This document shows positions 23,918-33,784 of a stretch of 64,000 nucleotides of DNA, piece by piece (position 1 is the first letter of the stretch; every line of letters starts with the position of its first letter). Origin of the DNA: Trametopsis cervina (Eukaryota; Basidiomycota; Agaricomycetes; Polyporales; Irpicaceae); NCBI GenBank assembly GCA_022385755.1, contig MU278356.1:62001-126000 (forward strand). Direction: 5' to 3'. The translations under genes and the position numbers were made by a program. Below the pieces are notes generated by a model, which saw only the letters and a list, made by a program, of their open reading frames with translations, ran no database searches and was not told the DNA's origin.

Positions 23918-26112
23918 ATGTCGTCTCTAGCAGGCTCGCCTTTCTATGAAGACTCCTCACCAGAGTCATCCCCGGTAATAGAACCCATTGACTCGTCTCC
24001 CCCTTCGTCGCCGTCATTAGTGCCCGTATCCCTCTCACCGCCTGTTTCTCCGGGACCGGCACACCCGTTCGCTGCGTCTACCAAAGGCGTGAAGCCCCCA
24101 CGTCTGTACGAAAAGCATGAAGGGAGACTCGAGGATGACCGTATTTTGTACAACGGTGATGGATTAATAGATGAGGAGGTTAATTTGCTGCTAATATTGC
24201 ATTGGCTCCCATGCCTTCTTTAGATCACGCCTGGAATACGCGTCCTGGAAAGGGGTGGGACGCGTCTCCCCGCAAGAATGCTGGCGCCTCGTATGGGCAC
24301 GCACGTACATTGTCGGGAACAAGCACAAGCTCCTCAGTGACGGAAACCGCGTTTGATAGGCCAACCAGTCCTCATAAGCTGCTTTTCGGAGCTTCATATG
24401 CACCACGCCGCTCGACCTCTCCTGATTCTCAGGATGAATTGGCTGATATTTACCTCAGTGATGATGAAAGACCTGCTGTGCGGTTTCTTCATCGTAAGAA
24501 GAGTCGGCTAGAACGGGAGCAGGACATATGGGACGAGGTCATTACCAAGGCTATTGACTCCGCGGATGGGGTTATAGAGCTTCAGTGAGTCATGCTCATT
24601 ATCTAGTTTGTATGCGTCGCGTTGACAAAGAATTGTTTATTAGGCAGAACGGTCTGATTAGTTCCGGACTGTCGTTCATACCTCCCTCCATAAGCGACCT
24701 CGCCGCCCTGGTAGTATTGCCTTCCAGAGGAGATCCTCCATCCCGCGCAGGGTCCGGAAAACAGCCACAGTCTCTCCATCGTTCCATAACACTTCCTTCA
24801 CAAGCCCCGAGCGTGCCTTTTGTTCATAATCACACTGCACCTCTGACGAAATCGTCTTCATTGATTTTACGGAACACCTCTCATTTATCGAGTCCGTCGC
24901 CGCCATCGTCAGTGCAGGAGGTGAAGCTGTTCCTGGGGAACAATGTCATCACAAAGCTGCCCATGGAGCTCTTCTCTTTGACCAGTTTGACTGTATTGAG
25001 CATGCGTACGTTCGAGGGCCTCTCCAGTCGAGGTCGTGCTGACTTAAATCATATACGTAGGCAACAACCTACTCACCCACATACCAGCCCAGATCGCTCG
25101 ACTAACCAATCTGCGGGAGTTGAATATTGCACAGAACAAGTTGACGTACCTCCCTGCTGAGATGCTGGAGATGTCCCTGGATATACTGGCCGTTGACGGC
25201 AACCCCTGGATCAGCTGGTCCCCGCCGTCTGCGCACGATTCTACAAGTCATGATGTAAACCCACCAGTTGTGGCTGAAACATCGTCACGAACGTCGCACA
25301 GAGCTTTACGACGATCCAACCCTCACCCTAGCTCAGACAATACCGAACCTCCCATCCCATCAGTCTCAAAGACGGACGTGCACTTCTGGCTTCCCTCCCT
25401 CCTGGAATCCTGCTTTCGCGTCATGTTCAGCCCATATCGCCCTACCAGCGAGATGTCAGGGAACTCGTCCTCCGCGCGCCCCTCAACGTCCCATCCCAAG
25501 ACGCTACTTGAAGCCATGTTCGAACTACCCCTCCCTAACTCGGATCAGTATCCAGCTCACATTGTGGACACCTTCCGGTCATGTGTTCCTCAAGCTGTAG
25601 CCAAACCCGACCGTCTGATGCAAGCATCACCTATGAAGCGATCCCGGCTTGGCATGACACGCTCGCGAGTCAGCTCTGTGCAGTCAGACGTATTCGGGCC
25701 ATCCCTGGCAACTGGAGTAGAACCCGAGAACTTCGAGGATCAGAACGGGGATGAACGACCTCATCCGGGGATCGGTACATGCATGTCACCCGTACACCCT
25801 CGCGACGAACGACCCGCCTTCGTACGCTCCGCTGAGGAACGGTTCGTCTGGGTCAGGACCATTGCTGGGCAGCCTGTGCACGAGGATGTACCTGTGCTAT
25901 GGCGAGGTTGCAGTCGAGGCTGTCTCTCGTTCCTTGGTGAAGAACCACCGGAAGCTGGGCAACCGGCTGCAGGGAATTCCGAACCACCAGCCGGTCACCC
26001 AGCGGCTTGTGCTAGTGACGACATGGATTTGGATGACAATGCAGGCGATGATGAGGCTACAGAACTGGAGGCTATTGATCTCGGTGGAGGGTTTGTGGAT
26101 GATTTTGACTGA
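23918..26112 (+). CDS. leucine-rich-repeat protein with disordered flanks
   Basis: ATG 23918 opens a Ser/Pro-rich exon that ends at 24155 (donor GTGATG). Its 68-nt intron leads to 24224, giving YNDHAWNTRPGKGW in frame. Further introns lie near 24585-24644 and 25005-25060. The centre carries short LRRs: ITKLPMELFSLTSLTVLSM, LLTHIPAQIARLTNLRELNIAQN and KLTYLPAEMLEMSLDILAVDGNPW, the last forming the typical LRR end. A conserved-looking segment (FWLPSLLESCFRVMF) follows. The C-terminus is acidic (DDMDLDDNAGDDEATELEAIDLGG), and the N-terminal half has many phosphorylatable SP sites. LRRs mediate protein binding; the partner is unknown. The HLxxxW-like helix before the LRRs (QDIWDEVITKAIDSA) may cap the repeat array. 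Function is not assigned. Confidence 0.72.
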
Positions 26113-26322
26113 TTATGTCTACTACGTACAGGAATGTTCCACTACTGTATTATCAGCGGAGTTGACAGCTACAGAAAGGCTACTAAACATGGAATATAAA
26201 ATATTAAGACACTAGTAGACTGTTGCCCTCAGCAAGGCAACTTTTCCATGATGTATGATGTAGTTTCCTACAGCCAAAGATGAGAGTGAAATCGGATAAG
26301 ACACGTCACTGGAGCGCACTGG

Positions 26323-27480
26323 CTATGGCTTGGGCGGGGGAGTTATATACTTTCCCAGATTACTGCGAATTTCCTGTCGCAGGGTAGCGTGCCGACGTAT
26401 ATAGAATTTGATGCAATTGTGACAGAGACCCAGCTCTGAACACTGCTTCTCGATTTCGTCGTCCGGGTGAAGAGGATCGTACAGGCGATGCTGGCGTACT
26501 TCAGTGGTGCAATAGCGATCAAGCATCTTGGTCGTCTTGCCTTTGCAAGGGCCAGGCGTGCGGCAGTTGTCTGGAGGCGAATCCGGCGCGAAGAGCTTCG
26601 AGCGAATTTCGGGACGCACGACCGCCAGCAGCTTTTCCTTCCCGTGTAGGCACGCGAGGAGATCTTCCTCGCAGAGTCGTTCCCTAGTGCCGTCCTCAAG
26701 CGTACGACCGCCAACGAGTGTCTCGAAGGGGAGCGAACAGCACCCGTATAGTGCCGCTAGACGGATATCATCGGGGAGGTCCATCGCACGCGCGACATTT
26801 GCGATGCTGAGGTCCTCTTCGATTGGATACGTGACGAGGATGGTACTCGGGGTGCTGGGATCCGAATCAGTGCATGTCTCGTCCCAATCGACGATCTTTT
26901 TAGGGTATCGACGGTGAAGGTGCTGTATAGCTTCCTCGCGGAGGTCGTCCATCTGATATTTGGTCCCGACAACGAGTAATCTGTGTACTGTCGGCCAAGC
27001 TGGTGGCTCTTCTTCCTTCCACCGGTACCTAAAGGGGACGAGATGAATACCGGTCTTCATGGGTTTCACGCGAAGGACGTACTTCTCTCCGTTGTATATA
27101 GTGTCTATGAGCATAGAAGCATTAGTAGATGACTCTAGGAGACGTACAACCGGTAGCCCCTCCACCTTCTCCTCCGTATCTGGCTGAGGCAGGCTCAAGA
27201 GGTCCTTGAAGAGAGCGGATTTACGCGCAAGAACGCTGCGATGCACCTGGTACATGGTGTTCTCCGCCACCACCATCAAATTTCCGTCATCGAAGAACAG
27301 TGTAGGATGTCGAGTAGGAGTTTGTATCTGTGTAGAGTCGGTAGTCTGTGGCGGGAACCCGTCAGATTTCACGGCGAGTGGCACGGCGTCGGTGTCCTTG
27401 ACGGTGGTCGGGGTGTGGCTGGGCTCGGACACCTCGTGAATCGGGGTGTCTGGTTGGGCAATAGACTCTGTGTCAGACAT
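26323..27480 (-). CDS. BTB/POZ domain protein
   Basis: A single exon starts at ATG 27480 (MSDTESIAQ); the frame stays open slightly upstream but only through a non-ATG codon. After a disordered 55-residue N-terminus comes a BTB/POZ domain (LFFDDGNLMVVAENTMYQVHRS onward, including KSALFKDLLSLPQP). It continues through GTKYQMDDLREEAIQHLHRRYP. The C-terminal part has Cys residues spaced in pairs (near CRTPGPCKG and ELGLCHNC), which might bind a metal. Agaricomycetes carry large families of such BTB proteins, some acting as Cullin-3 adaptors and most uncharacterised. Target and partner cannot be inferred from sequence alone. Confidence 0.8.
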   Translation of the reverse strand: MSDTESIAQPDTPIHEVSEPSHTPTTVKDTDAVPLAVKSDGFPPQTTDSTQIQTPTRHPTLFFDDGNLMVVAENTMYQVHRSVLARKSALFKDLLSLPQPDTEEKVEGLPVVRLLESSTNASMLIDTIYNGEKYVLRVKPMKTGIHLVPFRYRWKEEEPPAWPTVHRLLVVGTKYQMDDLREEAIQHLHRRYPKKIVDWDETCTDSDPSTPSTILVTYPIEEDLSIANVARAMDLPDDIRLAALYGCCSLPFETLVGGRTLEDGTRERLCEEDLLACLHGKEKLLAVVRPEIRSKLFAPDSPPDNCRTPGPCKGKTTKMLDRYCTTEVRQHRLYDPLHPDDEIEKQCSELGLCHNCIKFYIRRHATLRQEIRSNLGKYITPPPKP

Positions 27481-27841
27481 AGTCAAAGAAACACGAACAC
27501 GCAGAAGTACAACAGGGATAGAAAGCCGATTTGTGAGCCCAGCGCAGTGGAAGGTACTAGCCTTCCAACATAAGTATCCGAGTGGGCGTTAATCAGCACG
27601 CGTCCTGTGAAGCAGTTCTATACAGCGACAAACAAACCCCAGGCAGATCGTAGAGTGAAGTGTACGGTATCGACGCCAAAGGCTTACGCCTATATGCCGC
27701 ACATATCGACAGTGGTGATCAGCACGAGGCTGGGCTGACGTATACTAGCAAATCCTTGATAAGGTGCTTATTTCTAGATGTACAAAATAAATACGACGAA
27801 AGTCCAATCCTAGATGTATCCAAGAGTCCGAGTGAAATGTC
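27481..27841. other. intergenic, promoter of BTB gene and 3' flank of next gene
   Basis: These 361 bp separate two minus-strand genes. There are no long frames with protein-like composition. The sequence should hold the BTB promoter and the 3' untranslated region of the gene ending at 27842. Confidence 0.4.
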
Positions 27842-29858
27842 TCACGGGTGAAGATAGCTCGAGCCACGCCCCGAGTAGGACACGTTTCCCGGCGTGTTCG
27901 AGCCATAGAAGCTCTGCGGCCGTGCGATTGTAGGCCTTAGCGGCGGTTGTGTGGTGTGTCTTTTGGCAGGGTCAGAAGGGAATGTCATGCCTGTGTAGAA
28001 AGACGGCTGTTCCGGCATGGGGAAGGAAGGACCAGACGGTGCTGGGGGTTGGAGCGAGGAGGGTGAAGGGGCATGATATGAAAGTGGACGAGCGTGCTGG
28101 CTTCTTCGCGCCGCGGGCGAAAAGGAGCTAGCACTGATTGGGGGAGCTTGTGGGGGCGAGGCGGGAGAGAATGATAGGACGGTAGGCTTGGTGAGTATGT
28201 TTGGTGTAGGGCGAGGGGGCTCGCCTGGTTCAGCTGCACAACATCGTGAGTGCTGCGAACAATATATTCCCCAGAAAATTAGACGAACATGCCTTTCTTC
28301 TGCTTCTCCGCTTTCTTGGCCTCCTTTTCCGCCTTCTTCTTCTCCTTCTCAGTCATTTTCTGCTTATCCTTGTCCTTAGACTTCCCGCTATCTTTCTGCT
28401 TCCCGTCGTCCTTTGACTTCGTGTTATCTTTCTGGTTTCCGCTGTCCTTCGGGTGCGCCGGATGTACCGGGGGTCCCGGAATCGCTGACTTCGCGTTTGG
28501 TCTGACCGATGGCTTGGAGCTCAGAGTGTCAAGGCGGGGCCGCAGTTCTGGCATGTCAATCTTGCTCAGATGTACCTTCAGACTCGTTGGTGGTGAGTAG
28601 CTCTTATGGCTGGGCGCAGGGTCATCCAGGTTGATCCGCCTCGGGCCTTTCTTCTCCTGGTCGTAGATAACGTACTGGAACAGTTCTTGATCCTCATCAA
28701 GTCCTGGTAGCATCAATCATGAGAATACGCCAACGCGTGTACACAATGCCACACACCAGCCTTATGCCGCAAGCGTTTGGTATGTTCAACTACTTGCAGC
28801 ACCCGCGGCACTTGAGCGGCGGACGCAGAAAGGATCGTCACAAACAGCATCGCCTCGTCCTTCACAGGGTTCAGAACCCAGAAGATCAGAAGTAAAACGA
28901 CAGCGGCTCACCCTCAACAGACGTTCAGCATACTCCGCGTACTCCTCTACCGCGCCGTCCTCCCCGACCTCAACCTCATTCGCCTCTCCAACTCCCTGCG
29001 CAGCATGTACCGCATGGTCCTCTGCAATCTTCTCCACGCCGATCTTCGGGGCAGGCTTCGGGGGCAGCGCAGGCGGTGTTACAGGAACAGCCTGAGTCTG
29101 AGTGTCCGACGCCCGGCGACCCATCCCAAAGAAGCCCGACCTGGGCGCGGTAGTCGGCGTGCTGCTGCCGTCGCCCGGGGTATGGTACGCGTCGTTCGTG
29201 TCCTGGAAAGTGAGTAATGCTGTGAGCATCACGATCTCAAGCCCTTTGCGATCGTCGATGTCAAACCTGCGGCGCAGTCAGCAGACGCGTGAGTGGAGGG
29301 GACGAGGGACGACGCACCTGTTGAGGTTGTAGTCCAGGATCTGCACGCATGATGTGCGTATCCGCCCTGAGGGCTCCTTCGTTACAGCAACGAGAACGGC
29401 GGGGTCTGGTTTGCGGATGATGTAGCATTCTTCGCGCCTCCACTCGAATTCATGTCTGGGCGCAGTCATACGTTAATGCCCTCACAGAATAGATTTACAA
29501 AGACGCACTGCTCCCAATCAAACCGCCACTTGAACGAGATCGTCCCCGTATACTTCAGCTCGACCACATGAGACGGGTTGTGCAGCTCGATCGACTTGAC
29601 CTTGCTGGTCGCGCTCGGGGCAGTGGCGCTGGCGAGCAGCGAGCCCGACAGTGGTTCTGTACTCTTTCAGTCCCCCAGCACAACCAGCACGCAAGGTAAC
29701 ACGAGCGTACCATAGACATTGATCCTATACTCCGCCGCGCTTGCATCGCGTTCCTTGCGGTAATGCGGGTTATCGGACGGATCGACAAGGTCGATGACAT
29801 TCGGGTCGTCCTTGTTCGGCGTGAAGTTGAGCGTGAACAGGTTCGCGTCCAGACTCAT
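27842..29858 (-). CDS. unrecognised protein with Lys-rich and Pro/Ser-rich C-terminus
   Basis: The gene starts at 29858 (MSLDANLFTLNFTPNKDDPNV) and is spliced through at least five introns; the first joins INVYG to TEPLSGSLL across 47 nt or so. The N-terminal about 150 residues look like a beta-rich fold (KYTGTISFKWRFDWEQ, CYIIRKPDPAVLVAVT, CVQILDYNLNRFDIDDRKGLEI), possibly a PH- or Tubby-like lipid-binding sandwich; this is a guess. A helical segment rich in Glu and Ala follows, then a Lys/Glu-rich stretch (KEKKKAEKEAKKAEKQKK). A final exon, 27842-28233, encodes 129 Pro/Ser-rich residues ending SSYLHP. Joining that exon requires a GC-AG intron (28234-28292); otherwise the protein would end at a stop at 28279. 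No known family is assigned. Confidence 0.7.
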
Positions 29859-30335
29859 CCTGGGACACGACGGAGGAGGAGGGAGAGAAAGGAAGTGACT
29901 GCGACATCGCCTCCCGCGGTCCGTTGTAGTGACAGCTCCGCGCCCGCGCTCGGGGCAGTGCCTGGACTAATTTTGAGGCACGTGGTTTGATTGCCCTTGC
30001 GATGCCGCCACAAAGTCGTTGGCAAACAGCGCCAAACTCATTAGGTGAAGTTGGGAGTGCTCGGGTGCTATCACATGATCAAGACCAGATTATTATTATG
30101 ATGAGACAGCGCGTATACGGTATGAAGACAGAAGAAAGAATAAAATGGTGGTAAAAAAGGAGTGTGCATAACGATCGCAAGGCAATCGCGTGATAGAAGC
30201 AGTGCTACGCAGCCGCAGCGGGCCAAGCGTACAATACTAGGGGGAAAATTATAAGTGAGATCCTTCCAAGAAAAACAATTAAAATCATCTAAGAGCCTGA
30301 ACCAGAGAAAGAGAGAGAGAAATGGACCATTCGTT
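29859..30335. other. intergenic spacer between two minus-strand genes
   Basis: About 480 bp contain the promoter of the gene starting at 29858 and the 3' region of the F-box/LRR-like gene ending at 30336. The downstream part is AT-rich with A-tracts. No gene or repeat was seen. Confidence 0.4.
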
Positions 30336-32076
30336 CTAAAGAGACCACTGAGTGCCTTCGCCGCTAGGAACAGGCGTCTTCGACCACCGAGTGCCCGAGC
30401 CACTGGCAACAGGCGGCTCCGACAACCGGCTGGTAATGAGCAGCTCACCATCCGGCACAAAGTCAGGGTCCGTCTCCCCATCCGCATCCGCATCCTCGTC
30501 TTCATCATCTTCTTCATCACCCTCCACACTCTCAAAGTCTTCATCCATCTCATGATACTTGCGCATCTCATCCACAAGCTCGCCGTTCTCATCCACAGCC
30601 GGGTCGATCCCATGCATATAAAACTTGCGATGCCGAGCCAACATCCCAAGCCTTCCCACGATATAATCCATCTGGTCGTTCTCGAACCCAGGCATTGCCA
30701 TGAACGTGATACTCGGCGGGTCGTCGGAGTCGTCCAGGTGAATGCCCCACGCCGCGGCCATGAGGTCCCAGTCGAGCGCTGCGAGGGCGGCGGAGGATAC
30801 CGTCCCCTCCTCGTAGTCCTCGCAGTGCAGCGTGATTTGTATGTCTTGGATACTCCGGCCTGGGAAGGCAGGGATACGCGCGATCGCGCTGGCGACGGTC
30901 TGCCAGATGTACGCGTTGCTCTGCAGGTTCTCCGACGATAGATGCATGTTCACGGAGAAGTGGCGCATCAGGAAGCAGTTCGATATGCCGAAGAGGTAGC
31001 CGTCCACTTCCTCCGGGAGCACTGGAAAAAAAGGAAGGGTGGTAAGTTTGGTGATGTTCTAGAGAGAAGGGAGGAATAAACTACATACGTGGGAGATCGC
31101 TCGTATTGAATTCTGTGCATTTGGTCAGGTCGATGTGCACGGACGTCAGTGACATGGACGCCCGCTGGAGGAGCGCGCCGAGCGCGACTATGTCTGGCGT
31201 CTGGGTGCACGACACAGACAGGCTCCGCATCATATCCACCGCGGTCGGATTCAGCACATTCAGCACGCCAACGAAGAACCGGCTAGTCGACGACCCGCGG
31301 ATTTCGAGATTGTTCACGTGCAGCATCTGCGGGAGCAGCTCGTGGACGTCGATGAATCTCCACTCGACGACCTCGTCGTTTCCCATCGTCATCTTGCCGG
31401 GGTTGTTCATGTTGAGCACGGCGTCCTTTATCAAAAAGTGGTCGATGCGACTGAACAGGGAGAGGAAGCTCAGCATCACGACCGGCTTGATGTTGCTAAG
31501 GTTCTCGAGGGTAACCTGGTGCAGCTGGACGAGGCCAACGGGGCCGTCGTACATGCCGACTTCGCTGAGCTTTATATTGCAGAGGGTCAAGGTGTGCAAC
31601 TTCGGGAGGTGGCAGCCGAGGATGTTGATGATGGTGCACATGGTCAATAACGACCCTGCGAGCGGCGAGCCAACAAAGTGGATCTCGCGGACTTGCTTGC
31701 ACACCGCCTTGTTCTCGCGGAGAAAGCTGGCGACCTTCCAGAAGATCTCTCCGTTGTCGCTGTAGTCTTGCACCCTGATCTTCGTGAAGCCAGTGCCCAG
31801 TGCGTGCCTCTTCCAGTCTTCGGTGGGGTCGATGATCTGCGCTTGAACGGCAGGCTGGGCAGGCTGGAGAGGTGTAAGAGGTGGAAATGGTGGGAGTGGT
31901 GGGAGTGGTGCCAGCATCTCCGGCGGGATGTCGAACATAAACGGCTCGGCAGGATCAGGCATCCCCGTGAAAGTGTTCGGTAGTGCGTCGAACAGGAACG
32001 GATTGGGAGCACTAAGCAGCGCCTTGAAGGGGTCCGGTGATGCGAGAGACATGAGAGCAGGCGGAATTGAAGGCAT
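30336..32076 (-). CDS. F-box/LRR-like protein of basidiomycete type, acidic tail
   Basis: Two exons are joined by a GTATGT...CAG intron near 31023-31088, so that SDLP continues as LLPEEVDGYLFG. The protein has a Pro-rich N-terminus (residues 1-60) and then LRR-like beta/alpha units: REIHFVGSPLAG, KLHTLTLCNIKLSEV, LHQVTLENLSNIKPV, LHVNNLEIRGSS and SLTSVHIDLTKCTEF. A clear F-box is not visible at the start. The C-terminal 70 residues are highly acidic (EGDEEDDEDEDADADGE). A TATA box (TATAAA, minus strand, 32131-32136) sits 55-60 nt upstream of ATG 32076, which argues for that start over the ATG at 32151 further upstream. Related genes are numerous in Agaricomycetes and mostly uncharacterised. 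Confidence 0.68.
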
Positions 32077-32130
32077 GTGAGATGTGTGATGTGGAGAGTG
32101 GAGAGTTCTCCTTCGTCTCCAGACGGTGAG

Positions 32131-32136
32131 TTTATA
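32131..32136 (-). promoter_or_regulatory. TATA box of the F-box/LRR-like gene
   Basis: TATAAA on the minus strand lies 55-60 nt upstream of ATG 32076. The position is compatible with a transcription start near 32100 and a short leader. It lies downstream of the alternative ATG at 32151, which therefore would not be transcribed from this box. Confidence 0.45.
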
Positions 32137-33297
32137 TGTACGACGAGCCACAAGTCACGGGAGGTACTTTGTACGCCTCCCTCGCCCCATTCCACGCGTT
32201 GGCCAGCGCAGAAACGCCCTGTCGATAGAATGCACGGTGGCCAACTCTCTGGCCTGTGCTGTGGCGCATATTCGTCACTGGACACCCAAAGGTTCTTTGT
32301 CGGCAACGACCTGTGCGCGCAGGCGCAGACGGCCGCCTTTCGTCGTTTGTTGACGTCGGCTACGCATATGCCTTCCAACCGGGATTCTGCGGTGGCCAGC
32401 CGTCATTTAAAAGATTCTCCTTGGCGGAAAATACTTCCGAGTGCGGTCTATTGTTCCAGTGAGATCCAGGATCTATATGGAGTAGCGCGCGCATCACGTA
32501 CCGGGCCGCAGCAAAGGCAGAAAAATCACGGCCTACCACGAAACTCTATGCTAGAAAATAGGGGCGCAAGCAGGGTTAAATTTCATTCCATCCTAGAGGC
32601 TATGGCCCATGTCAGCAGACCCGTGATAAATTCTGCTCTGAGTGACGAAACCACACACCTCATCAGATCATACGGACCGTTTAAATTATTAAATTGGCCG
32701 CAAAGAGGTTCGACTAGGGAACCAGAAGGGGCCACCAAGCCCGACGTACGGCTGTATGCTCTTACGTACTATGCTTAGTTGCATTATTGATGTGCAGCTT
32801 AACCCGCAACTTGTACGTGCTGTGAATGTATGATTCGATGTAAATGGTTTGACTTGTACACAGAACCGTCTTGCGCGGTTCATGGGCAAAGAGTGTTTGT
32901 GCTCGCTCGTTGCTTGGGGTGAACTTGCAAGTTCAATCTGGGATGTGGAATGACGGCGCGCGGCGCTATGTTTGATCGGAGTGGGCGGAGGTACAATATA
33001 TTAGCGCTCGCGAGGTCCTTACAGTGGTGAGTGAGCGTAAGGCGTTGGGAGAAGCCACAACATTTCTGGTAGCACCTACAAACAGGCGGGAGGAAAGTGC
33101 GGGGGTCATCGTTGTTCACAGAGGAAAAGCGACGACACCGAAGAACTATACCGCGGAAACGGACAATGCCAGTGGCGAGATAAACTGCACACTCGTATCG
33201 TTCACAAGGCAGATGTCAAGAAAACACATTATCATCGTTTATGTTACAATGCTCGTTATAGTACAATTTATTTCGCTTCTTTATTCTGTGTTATTGA
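32137..33297. other. about 1.2 kb without a supported gene
   Basis: A 233-codon plus-strand frame covers 32077-32778 but shows no protein-like conservation, and part of it is antisense to the promoter and leader of the neighbouring gene. From about 32560 to 33290 the sequence is AT-rich. It should include the 3' untranslated region of con-6. I see no repeat or RNA gene. Confidence 0.4.
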
Positions 33298-33680
33298 TTA
33301 GAGGGCGCCCTTGTCCTCGAGGATGGAGCGAGAGTGCTCCTTGGCCTCTTCAGAAACGTTAGGGTCTACAAGAACCATTAGCGAGAGGTTGAAAGGAATT
33401 GAATGACTGAACGTACTCTTCAAAGTAGCCTTGTGGCCGCCGATGACATTGCCCTCGTTCTTCTCGCCGCCGTAAGTGGCATCGCGCTGGGACTGGACAC
33501 TGGGGTCGCTCTCCAACTCGTCAATAACTTGACGAGAGTGCTCCTTTGACTCCTCAGAGTTACGAGGGTTGCTAAGGTTGGCCTACGAGCAGTGGTAATT
33601 AGTGAGAATTAGCGGAAGCTAAGGGTGCTGAAGGTTACCTTGTGGCCGCCGATGACACGGGTGGCAGATGCGTCAGACAT
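33298..33680 (-). CDS. con-6: CON-6 family conidiation/stress protein
   Basis: Three exons (33639-33680, 33417-33582, 33298-33365) total 276 nt and give 91 residues, with all junctions in frame. The protein consists of two copies of the CON-6 repeat: GGHKANLSNPRNSEESKEHS (residues 11-30) and GGHKATLKNPNVSEEAKEHS (about 60-80), separated by a Glu/Asp/Ser linker. Each repeat is split by an intron right after its conserved GGHK or ATLK, so the exon pattern echoes the duplication. Neurospora con-6 is induced in conidia and dispensable; basidiomycete members are small, very hydrophilic, abundant stress proteins. A TATA box lies about 100 nt upstream. The biochemical function of the family is unknown. 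Confidence 0.9.
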
Positions 33681-33776
33681 TGTTATAGATGGTGAAGGTG
33701 GTGAAGTGTTGAAGTAAAGTTGAGGTGGTTGTGAGTTACTGTGCTGTAATAAGCTTAGACCGGTCGAGCGAGGGGG

Positions 33777-33784
33777 TTTATATA
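33777..33784 (-). promoter_or_regulatory. TATA box of con-6
   Basis: A perfect TATATAAA on the minus strand sits 97-104 nt upstream of the con-6 start codon. A strong TATA element fits a gene of the inducible, highly expressed type. Confidence 0.55.

Noticed and set aside
32080..32151. ATG at 32151 as the start of the F-box/LRR-like gene
   Set aside because: It lies upstream of the TATA box at 32131-32136, so ATG 32076 is more likely the start.
32077..32778. 233-codon plus-strand open frame
   Set aside because: Its composition is not protein-like, it overlaps the promoter and leader of the minus-strand F-box/LRR-like gene, and other frames here are equally open.
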